64,000 nt of DNA from Hansfordia pulvinata (taxonomy: Eukaryota > Ascomycota > Sordariomycetes > Xylariales): positions 2,418,001 through 2,482,000 of the forward strand of contig BJKQ01000007.1 in the NCBI GenBank assembly GCA_006538405.1. Reading direction: 5' to 3'. The notes under the pieces were generated by a model. That model searched no databases, was not told the DNA's origin, and worked only from the letters and a program-made list of their open reading frames with translations. The position numbers and the translations under genes were made by a program. This document shows, piece after piece, positions 22,701 to 31,194 of the stretch (position 1 is the stretch's first letter; the number at the start of each line of letters is the position of its first letter).

Positions 22701-22851
22701 CCCCCCTTAATAATCCCCTCCGACCCCTCAACAACTTCTTCACTGCTTGTTGTTCCATCATTCTCGCTGTGGTTGCTTCTGTCTTGGACACCACCCCAAC
22801 CACACCCACCCACCCACCTACACAAATAATTCAGCACACTACAAGCGCACC
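16758..22851. other. Long GC-rich gene-free spacer (about 6.1 kb)
   Basis: This is the largest spacer in the window, between the divergent eIF2B delta and dihydroxyacetone kinase genes. All open frames lack introns in sensible places, domain motifs and codon bias. The word TACGAGTA occurs at 18093, 19872, 20126 and 20854. The part from 20.4 to 22.5 kb is especially C/G-rich with Pro/Arg-coding nonsense frames. No tRNA or 5S rRNA was recognised. Confidence 0.5.
22587..22593 (+). promoter_or_regulatory. Probable TATA box of the dihydroxyacetone kinase gene
   Basis: TATAAAG lies about 260 bases upstream of the start codon at 22852. A pyrimidine-rich leader with CACCCACCCACC follows, and the start sits in the strong context CACCATGG. 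Confidence 0.45.
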
Positions 22852-24801
22852 ATGGCGACCAAACACTTTGTCAACGACCCCACACACCTGGTCAACTCGG
22901 CCCTGAAGAGCTTGACGTACACCAACCCTTCTCTGGCGCTCGATGTCGACAACAAGGTCGTATATCGCCGCCCCACATCCGAAGACAGCCAGGTATCTAT
23001 CATCAGCGGTGGCGGCAGCGGCCATGAGCCCAGCATGGGGGCCTTGTTGGCTCCGGCCTGCTGACTGCCGCGGTGGCCGGCACCATCTTCGCCTCTCCCT
23101 CTGCAGAACAGATTCGGCGAGCGATCCTGACGCGTGTCGACGCCAGCCGCGGTGTGCTGGTCACGGTCATGCGGTATACCGGCGACGTGCTCAACTTTGC
23201 GATGGCTGTCGAAAGCGCCAAGGCCGCGGGCCTGGATGTCGAGATGGTCGTCGTCGGCGACGACGTCGGTGTCGGCCGGGCCAAGGGCGGTAAGGTTGGC
23301 CGCCGTGGCATCGCCGGTACTGTGCTGGTTCACAAAATCTCTGGCGCCCTCGCGGCTCGCGGCGCGCCTCTCGCCGACGTACACCAAGTCGCGCGCCTCG
23401 TCTCCGACAACCTCGTCAGCGTCGGCGCCAGTCTGGAGCACGTCCACGTTCCTGGCCGTGTTGTCGTCGACCCCAGCGAGATTGGCAGCCACCTCGCGGC
23501 CGACGAGGTCGAGATTGGCATGGGCATTCACAACGAGGCCGGCTCTGGTCGTTCCAAGGCCGCGCTCCCTGAGCTGGTCAGCACCATGCTCAGCCAGTTG
23601 CTGGACCCTGGTGACGAGGACCGCGCCTTTCTCACCGTCAACTCCAACGAGGTTGTCCTGCTGGTCAACAACCTCGGTGGCGTCAGCCCTCTCGAGTTGG
23701 GTGGCATCACGGCCGAGGTTGTCCAGCAACTGGAGGCGCAATGGGGCATCCGCCCGGTCCGCATCCTCAGCGGCACCTACATGACTAGCCTGAACGGTCT
23801 GGGATTCAGCATCAGCTTGCTGAACGTCGTCAACACCAACATCGGTGGTCCCAGTATGATTGAGCTGCTCGACGACCCGGCCGAGGCCGCCGGCTGGAGT
23901 GCTCCCATCTCCAAGAACACCTGGGAGTCGGACAACACGGCGACCCGCGACGAGTCCGCAGTTGGCGACGGCACTGTCCGCCCCAGCAACCTCCGGACCG
24001 ACCCGGCCAACTTCCGCACCACTCTCGAGTCCGGCCTCAACGCTGTTGTCGCCGTCGAGCCCGAGGTAACAAAGTTCGACACCATCGTAGGCGACGGAGA
24101 CTGCGGCATTGGCCTGCGCCGCGGAGCTGAAGGTAAGCCACTGAAGCACTTTAATATAACCCTTTGATTTCTGACCCTCCCCCGTTGAACATCGCATGGA
24201 ATCGAACACCCCGCTGATCTGACCCCGTTTCACAGCTGTCCTCAAGCATCTGATGGAGAAGCCGCTGACCGGCGACGTGGTGGTGGACCTGGGCCATATT
24301 GTGCCTGTGGTGGAGCTGGCGATGGACGGCACTTCGGGCGCGCTGTTCGCAATCTTCCTCAACGCACTGGTTCACGCGCTGCGCGTGCAAGCCGCCCCCC
24401 CTGCGCCCGAGGCGCAGAAGGCCGGAGCCAAGCCGCCACCGCAAGAGGTCACCGCGCAGACGTGGGCCGCCGCCCTGCGCCAGAGCTGCGAGGCCCTGGG
24501 TCGCTACACGCCCGCCCGTCCGGGAGACCGGACCCTCATCGACGCCCTGTACCCCTTTGTCGACGCGCTCGCCTCGTCGTCGGGGGACCACGCGCCCGCC
24601 GCCCGTGCCGCCGCCGCCGCTGCCGCCCGTACCCGCGGCATGCAGGCCTCCCTCGGCCGCGCCGTCTACGTTGGCGGCGACGGCTTCGAGCAGGTCCCCG
24701 ACCCGGGCGCCTGGGGCCTGGCCTGCTTCTTCCTCGGACTCGCCGGCATCGCGGTTCCGACCGTCGATGCGGCAGCCCAGGATGGGTGGGAAAAGGCCTA
24801 A
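22852..24801 (+). CDS. DAK1: Dihydroxyacetone kinase (ATP-dependent, DhaK-DhaL fusion), with one frame break
   Basis: This enzyme phosphorylates dihydroxyacetone to dihydroxyacetone phosphate with ATP, in cytosolic glycerol and methylglyoxal/formaldehyde-related metabolism. The DhaK part begins MATKHFVNDPTHLV and contains ISGGGSGHEPS and EIGMGIHNEAG, whose His binds the substrate covalently in the family. The DhaL part has FDTIVGDGDCG, which binds Mg-ATP, and DGTSGALFAIF. An intron at 24133-24235 (donor GTAAGC, acceptor CACAG) splits DhaL right after the GDGDCG motif. Reading moves from frame 1 to frame 0 at a G5 run (23037-23041); six G would restore M-G-G-L-V-G-S-G-L-L, the expected family reading. 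No GT-AG intron explains the change. Everything else is intact over about 615 codons, so a miscalled base is more likely than a dead gene. The 507-residue antisense frame is a shadow. Confidence 0.88.
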
Positions 24802-26055
24802 GGTTGAAACAGGAAAACCCTGGAAATTTCCCGAATTTGGGATGATCCGAGCGAGGGGTACACGACGTGGAGGCATCGTCTCTGTTCCTATCTCGCGATT
24901 CGCTCATTATGATCTTTTTCCTTCTTGTTCTCTTTCTCTGCTATAATGATATCAAGACAAAGCGTTGGTTTGTGTGCGCCTATTTTCCGTTGCCGACTGG
25001 AAGAGTGCGCCTTGAGGGGAAATGACTTTGAGGGGAAAGGTGGGCAAAATTCGGGATGGTTTATAATCGCAGGGAAGCAGGTTCTGGCGACGGACAAGAA
25101 AGCCCGAGGCGGGGCGGGCTGCGATCGCCATGGCTAACAGCTAATGCCTGAATAGTAGTAATGCTGTACATACGTGATAATAACTGAGGCAGAGCCCATG
25201 TGAAGAAAGGCGAGTCGGTGAAACAAGAGAAACGGTCTTTCCCCAGCATGAGCACCGAATTGTCGTATTTGCACCTCTTATGCCCCAGATCTCATTCTAC
25301 GCAAGGCACCTTGGCGCTGAAATGTTCATTGGTTGCGGTTGGAATTTGCTATATTCATCAAGCAACATCATCCATCGTGCCACGGGCGAGTCGGTGTATG
25401 GACCGCCGGAGCATCGTTTGGACAGGAGACTCTTTGGGAGATGCCACCTGCAGCTATGTTTTCTCATGGCTGTCTATATCTGGTCGACCGACCCGGAAAT
25501 GTGTGTAGACTTTTTTTTTTGCCTCATCCAAGCCAACAGAATCTATGACACACTCCACACACCGTCGCAGGGACACTCCCAAGATCATCGCAGGTCACGG
25601 AAACTGATAGTGACCTTCAGCATCCAAGCAACATCGCGCTTCTCTCTGAACGCGATGCAAAGCTACCAGCTCCCAAACACACCACCACCACCACCACCAC
25701 CAGGACCCCAACTCATCAGTGTTGGCCGGGCAATCGCCAGCCTGCGCCTCGTGCTGTGTCAGAATGAAATGGTTCAACGCCGTATCCTGAGAGCTCGAGC
25801 CTTCCGGGGCAATCTGCCCCCAACCCATCTTGTTCTTTCGCTTGTCGATCCCTGCTATCCCCGCCGCGTAGACAGGGCTGTGTTTTCCTTTTCTCGTCAC
25901 GCCCGCAAGCCACGCCAGCCCCTGCCTGATTGTCGTGGTGCTCTCATGGCGGGGCAGAAGAATTTTTTTTGGCAAGTCGCCAACGACGCTCGTCGTAACA
26001 TTCTTTCGTTGATTATGGAGGAAGTATCAAGTCGCGCGGTACACCCGTGCGCCGA
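24802..26055. other. Convergent spacer without a supported gene
   Basis: About 1.25 kb between the convergent kinase and Sm D2 genes. A 259-codon plus-strand frame (25280-26059) covers most of it. It lacks any recognisable motif, contains a Pro run from a CAC repeat at 25681-25702, and runs antisense into the Sm D2 stop region, so I do not call it. Confidence 0.5.
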
Positions 26056-26671
26056 TTAGCTGAGCAGGACGAGAATGACGGAGTCGCCGCGCAGGAACCT
26101 GGAGGGAGGCATATGCGTTAGGTTCGGGATTCAACATGCGAGCAAAAGAGGCTTAGGAGGGGGGGGAAAGCGGGGAGAGAGGCCGACTGACATCTTGCTG
26201 ATGAAGCGGTCCTTGTTGACGGGCCTCCCCTTCTTGCCGTTGGCGAGGGTGGGGGTCTCGGTCCACATCTCCTTGACGTTCTCGAGGACCATGTTGCAGT
26301 GGCGGTCGAAGGCCTTGACGCGGGCCAGGAGCTTGCGGTTGCTGCGGATGGAGACGAGGACCTGGGCGTGGCTGCGGACGGCGGTCTGCAGGATGGACAG
26401 AGGGCCGGCGGTGAACTCGTGCTCCTCGAGCAGGGAGATTTCGTACTCGCTAGAGGGGCAAAATTGCTGTCAGTGTCGTGTCGAGGGGGGCCAAGGCCAC
26501 ATAGCGGGCCCGTGGGAGTCGGGGCGACGTACGTCAGCTCGTTGCGCGGCTTGGTGAGCAGCTCCCTGAATGGAAGAGTTAGTAGAAGCTTCGGTCGGTT
26601 GCCGCTCGTCGGCGAAGGGGCGTGGCGGGGGGGAGGTTGAAGACGAACTGGATCTTGTTGTTGTCGGCCAT
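26056..26671 (-). CDS. smd2: Small nuclear ribonucleoprotein Sm D2
   Basis: Four exons on the minus strand: 26649-26671, 26533-26565, 26192-26449 and 26056-26098. Introns use donors GTTCGT, GTACGT and GTCAGT. The product is 118 residues, the usual length. Sm D2 is one of seven core proteins forming the ring around U1, U2, U4 and U5 snRNAs in the spliceosome. The spliced N-terminus reads [20 protein letters not shown]. The Sm1 motif region has [19 protein letters not shown] and [13 protein letters not shown]; Sm2 is [13 protein letters not shown]. Exon 1 is only 23 bases and exon 2 only 33. Each splice keeps the family sequence unbroken, which is strong support for the model. The C-terminus ends a few residues earlier than in animals. 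Confidence 0.93.
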
Positions 26672-27202
26672 GGTTGCTGTCGCACAAGAACCGTGCTGTG
26701 CAGGCGGAGGCGAGATCGGGCCGGGCTTGTTGTTGACAACAAGGGAGGGTGGGGATGTGAGGGTGAGGGTGCTGGATCGAGGGGCGTGTATCGGAGCTGG
26801 CAAGATCGCGACAAGGCGAGGCGAGGCGAGGCGAGGCGGGCGAGGCGAGGATAGGCAAGGTGGGAGAGGTCGAATTTGAGATGCAGTCCAATGCGCCCTC
26901 TCAGAGTGCGATGGAGGAGCAAGTCTCTCTACCTTTTGCTGGAAAGCCTTTGGTGTACCGTTTCTGCACATATCCGGCCTAGACTCGTTCCTGAACATGC
27001 AGAGCTGCTGGTAGCTTGAGAGAAGCCCCGACCATCTGATTGGCTCAATCTGACGTAGAGTGCCCACTCAGAAACGGCGTACAGCGTGTACCTGGTATCG
27101 TCGGGCTTTCTGCCACCCACAACGTCCAGTGCCACCCACAGCGGCCTTTAGCGGCCTGACCACCACTGGAAGCCCCGGCCCAGCAGTGCTGACCTCCACT
27201 GA
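26672..27202. other. Upstream region of Sm D2
   Basis: About 530 bases upstream of the minus-strand Sm D2 start, reaching to the inverted-repeat element. It carries a pentameric repeat (GGCGA/GCGAG) at about 26812-26852 some 140 bases from the start codon, in the likely leader or core promoter. No coding sequence is supported. Confidence 0.5.
26812..26852. repeat. Tandem GCGAG/GGCGA pentamer repeat
   Basis: About eight near-perfect copies of a five-base GGCGA unit. It lies upstream of Sm D2, where on the transcribed strand it reads CTCGC/TCGCC. Confidence 0.9.
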
Positions 27203-27700
27203 GTCGAGCCGCAGCGATTATCCCGACGCCATCGCTGAGCACCCCAACGCCACCCTTTTCCCGTAATGTACCTTGTAAGTACCGGTACATAGCGCTCCTA
27301 TAAGCACTTACTAATCATAACAGCGTCTTGCACGTCGGTCTGGCGACCTGAAGGGGGTCCCCCTCCGGGGTCCTCCCCTCCTTCAGGTCTGGACCTCGAG
27401 TGCGCGGGTTCACATATTTCCCTATCTTTTTAACACTCGAATTGGTAGCCAGGAATAAAAGCAGTATGGTAGCACTTATAAAAGTGTGTGGCTTAAGTAC
27501 TGTAAGTAGGTTACTTAAGTGGGTAGAAAGGTAGGTGCTTAAGTGGGTACCGAGGTAGGTAGGTAGGTTTCTTAAGTAGATTCTAGTACTTGGCGGAGAC
27601 CGGAAAATTCGAAAAGATACCGCATATCACTTCCATGATAGGTTTAAATGGCGTCAGGGTGCTCAGCGATGGCGTTGGGATAATTGCTACGGAGTCGAGC
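27203..27700. mobile_element. Candidate non-autonomous inverted-repeat element (MITE-like)
   Basis: The ends are imperfect inverted repeats. Reverse-complemented, 27210-27252 matches 27650-27692, sharing GGTGCTCAGCGATGGCGT and GGGATAAT with five mismatches in about 42 bases, all of them transitions. The roughly 400 bases between are AT-richer than the surroundings. They hold a hairpin (27345-27354 pairs with 27380-27389) and several CTTAAG steps within GGTAGGTA-type repeats. No transposase frame exists. The transition-only differences fit repeat-induced point mutation. No target-site duplication was confirmed. Confidence 0.5.
27345..27389. repeat. Hairpin-forming inverted repeat inside the element
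   Basis: GACCTGAAGG pairs perfectly with CCTTCAGGTC 25 bases downstream. The loop contains GGGGTCC/GGGGTCC-type steps that can extend the stem with a bulge. Confidence 0.75.
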
Positions 27701-27963
27701 CGGACAGCCACAGCACAGCGACGGCCCACCAGCTGGTGCCCCGGAGCGTGGAGCGCAACCACTCGACGCGACCAGCAACGAGAAAAAAAAGGCAACGGGT
27801 ACCTCGGTTATCACAGGCCAAATCCCGGCGTCGCACGTCTGCGTTCTCCCTCTCCAACCGCCGCTGGCATCCCGCGCCATTGCCGATGCGCCCGTCCACC
27901 TCTGCTCCCTCCTCTCTTTGATCCCCGCCGCCCCCGTCCGCTGCTTTCCCGCACGCTCTCTCC

Positions 27964-29681
27964 ATGTCTCTCCGGCCTCTTCTCCGCCGAGCCGGCCCGG
28001 CGCCTGCCTGTGCTTCTCCTGCCTCCGTGTCAACATCGTGCTGCCGACCCACGCCACTCTCCCTCAACCGCACCCCATCCTCCAACTTCCACTCGTCCCC
28101 GCGCCCCGCGCGTCTCAGAACGACAGCGACAACGAGGACGAGATTGTCTTCCGCCAGCATGCCCTTGCGAGCAAAGGTCTTGGACTCGGCCCCTCGGGCC
28201 CAGGTGAGCGACCCCCACAACCCAGCCTGTGGTGACACTGCCAGCGACTGACCGACGGCCTCTGGTAACAGGAATCGACCATGGCATCGATCCTTAGCGA
28301 AAGGTTTACGGAGCGCCCTGGCGACGACCCCAACGACGTCATCTTCAACAACTCTTTCGGCCTCCGTTCCATCGAGCTGAACCGCCCCGGCAAGCTCAAC
28401 GCGCTCGACGCTTCCATGATCCGCAAGATCATACCTCGCCTTCTTCATTGGGAGGAGTCTGACATGGCCAACGTCCTCGTCATCAAGGGCGCCGGTGACC
28501 GCGCTCTCTGCGCTGGTGGCGACGTTGCGACTCTGGCCGAACAGAACAAAAGGGGGAAGGATGGCCAGATTCAGTCCGCCGCCTACTTCGCCCTCGAGTA
28601 CAAGCTGGATCATGTCATTGCCACCTACCGCAAGCCCGTCATTTCCTTCATGGATGGTATCACCATGGGCGGTGGCGTCGGCCTTTCGGCCCACGCCCCC
28701 TTCCGTATCGCTACCGAGCGCACCGTCTTTGCCATGCCGGAGACCACCATTGGCTTGTTTCCCGATGTCGGCGCGTCCTTTTTTCTCCCCCGCCTCAATG
28801 GCCATCTCGGCACCTACCTCGGCCTGACCAGCGACCGCGTCTCTGGTGCGGATGCCTTTTACACCGGCATTGCCACTCACTATCTCCACTCTACCTCCCT
28901 GCCAGCTCTCGAGGCCCGCCTGGCCGAGCTGCGCTTTCACGACCACCAGCGTCACAAGACACGCATGGAGATTATTCACGCTACCATTGAAGAGTTCGCT
29001 ACAGGCCTGCCTCATGACGAACCCCCGACCTTCATTGGCGAGCTCCGCGAAGCCATCGACCGGTGCTTCGGCCACGACTCGATTCATGGCATTCTTGAGT
29101 CACTCCGGCTTGAGGCTGAGTCTGGGCCTGCCAAGGAGTGGGCACAGAAGACTCTCGCAACCCTTCACGAACGATCCCCAACCTCGGTTCTTGTCACTCT
29201 CCGCCAGCTGCAGACATCCGGCGCGTATGGCATTGTCGAGACCTTCCAAAATGAGTACAGGATTGCCTCCCAATTCATGAAGCACCCGGACTTTGTTGAG
29301 GGCGTCACTGCCCGCCTCATCTCCAAGGAGAAGCCCAAACCCAAGCCCAAGTGGAACCCCGCATCCCTGGAGGACATTCCGGCAGACAAGGAGTCCCAGA
29401 GCAAGATCACGGACCCTTTCTTCACGTATGGAGATGGAGAACGAGAGCTCAAGTTGCTCAACGTACGCAACTACGGGGGGGAGTCCCCGCACGCGCGATA
29501 CAGCATACCTACCGAGGCCCACATCCGAAAGCTCTGTAACGGCCAACATACGCCCCAGCAAGTCCACCGCACCATCATGGCACAAAATCAGGGTAGGCAA
29601 GGGATTAGCCAAATTGTGGCCGAGATCCTGAAGCGGAAGACGACTACCAGCGAGGATGGTAAAACTCTCTGGGTTGATTAA
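27964..29681 (+). CDS. EHD3: 3-hydroxyisobutyryl-CoA hydrolase, mitochondrial (Ehd3 / mitoribosomal mS47 family)
   Basis: Exons 27964-28203 and 28272-29681 join in phase 0 (donor GTGAGC, acceptor AACAG) to give 549 residues. The enzyme hydrolyses 3-hydroxyisobutyryl-CoA in valine breakdown. In fungi the same family is also the mitoribosome subunit mS47. Exon 1 codes a mitochondrial targeting region: MSLRPLLRRAGPAP at the front and SSNFHSSPRPARLR further on, with Arg and Ser in excess and hardly any acid. The crotonase fold starts with FGLRSIELNRPGKLNALD. GAGDRALCAGGDV (about residue 155) forms the oxyanion region. GGGVGLSAHAPFRIATE and MPETTIGLFPDVGASF carry the Glu and Asp expected in this hydrolase branch. 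The C-terminal 80 residues are extended relative to plain hydrolases. The start codon was chosen because only this frame joins in phase and gives a presequence. The 466-residue antisense frame is a shadow. Confidence 0.9.
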
Positions 29682-30164
29682 TCCCCGAAGAGGTTTGTTT
29701 GAGCCAATCATCTCGGTGTACGAAACCAAGAAGCTTGCGCTTTTCGAGTCGAATCATAGAAGGATAGAGCTTCGCAAGGGTCTGCTGTGGTGCGTCATGT
29801 CGGGCCACGGCTGGGTGGTTTGGCATGGAAACCCTTAATCTGTCGTTTCTGTTGTACATGCAGGTGTAAAATAAAGGACCGGACAGCCCACCTCGACGGG
29901 AGAGGCGGCGCGAGACTATTGTATAAATACAGTGATGAACCCACACACTGTCTATCGACATGTACAAGATGCATTGACAATTCGTCGATCGGTCAAAGCC
30001 GTGCTTACAGTGTTGGGTGTTGGATTGGCTTCTTGCACAGCTGGTGGTAATCTCTAGCCTTATCGTCGAATAGCTGCAGCTCAATCATGAAGAGAGGGCA
30101 GAGCGTTCGCTGAGCCGGCTCGACTATCTGAACCCCACCCCACGCCCCCCTTTCCTCCCCTATC
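29682..30164. other. Convergent spacer
   Basis: About 480 bases between the hydrolase stop and the 3' end of the dehydratase pseudogene. It contains a TATAAATA at about 29921 but no supported gene. Confidence 0.5.
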
Positions 30165-31194
30165 TCACAAGTTTGCCTTCTCGCGGTCCGCCTCGGCCAG
30201 CATCTCGAGCGTCCGGTCCCACGACCTGACGGCACGGGCGGCCCAGGTGCGGGGGCGTGGGACTCTTTGGCCATGTCGCGGTGGAACGTCTCCATGGACA
30301 CCCAGCCGGTCCAGCCACTCTGGACGAGCCAGGCGCGCACGAGGTCGCGCAGCGGGAAGTAGGCGCCCTCCTCGCGCTCGAGGGGGAAGACGCGGCCCCA
30401 CGACGACCAGACCTCGGTGGCGTCCTTCTCCCGGCCGATGCCGCCGTCGCTCCGCTCCGACCCAGCCGGCGCCTCTTCCTCCTCCTCCTCCTCCTCCTCC
30501 GCCTCCTCCCAGGCCGGGTGGCGGCCCGGCAGCAGGGGCCGGCGGGGGTCCTGCTTCTCGCCGTCGCTGAGCTGGACGTAGACGATGCGCTCGGGGGGCG
30601 GGGCGAGCTCGAGGAAGCGCCTGACGGTGTCGCGCAGGGCGGCACCGCCGCCCGGCCGGACGCCGCTCGGGGTCCGGGGGTCGGCCCAGACGCGGGCGAG
30701 GACGTGGTACGTGTCGAGGCACAGGCCGAAGTTGGGGCGCCCCACGGCCTCGACGACGCGCTGGGCACTTGCAGCACGGATGTGCCCAGCTCGCGGGCCA
30801 CGGCCATCCAGTCCTCGGCGGCGCGCAGCCGGGCGGCCAGCGGCGTGGCCGGGCAGCCCTCGAAGTTCTCAAAGGGGGCCAGCGAGATGATGGCGATGCC
30901 CGCGTCCCTACAGAGGGCGGCGGCGGCGCGGGCGGCCTCCAGGCGACCGGCCTGCTGCTGCTGCTCCACGGTCGATGAAAGCGGCGAGGGCGGGGGCTGG
31001 GGCGGGTGCGCGGCGGCCCAGCGGTCCAGGTCGGACATGCACATCTCGAGCCCGCGGATGCCGGCGTCGCGGGCGGCGGCGACCTTGGCCTCGAGGGTGT
31101 GCGAGGCGTGCCACCCCATCGAGATGGAGCTGAGCGCCAGCCGGTGTTCGGCCGGGTCGCTGGGCTTTCTCCCCGGCGGGGCGTTATTGGGCAT
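30165..31194 (-). pseudogene. 3-dehydroshikimate dehydratase (QA-4-like) pseudogene with internal deletion
   Basis: The intact family converts 3-dehydroshikimate to protocatechuate in quinate breakdown, using a TIM-barrel fold. Here the N-terminal third is readable from the Met at 31194 (ALSSISMGWHASHTLEAKVA, RGLEMCMSDLDRW) to GTSVLQVPS near 30770. The next recognisable segment, VVEAVGRPNFGLCLDTYHVLA, follows at once in another frame, so about 70-80 residues of the barrel that normally lie between are missing. The second part continues through ERIVYVQLSDGEK, a polyglutamate run from a (CCT)n repeat (about 30477-30500), YFPLRDLVRAWL and GWVSMETFHRDMAKE. The frame then changes again at a G5 run (30251-30255), after which RTWAARAVRSWDRTLEML finishes at 30165. 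The deletion removes core strands, so no active enzyme is expected even if the second break is a base-call error. I see no other quinate genes nearby. Confidence 0.75.

Noticed and set aside
22839..24362. 507-codon minus-strand open frame opposite dihydroxyacetone kinase
   Set aside because: It mirrors a GC-rich coding strand, has no motif, and the plus strand carries a clear kinase. It is a shadow frame.
25280..26059. 259-codon plus-strand open frame
   Set aside because: No motif, a repeat-coded Pro run inside, and it ends antisense within the Sm D2 stop region.
27687..29087. 466-codon minus-strand open frame opposite the hydrolase gene
   Set aside because: Same reason: third-position GC of the real gene keeps the antisense frame open.
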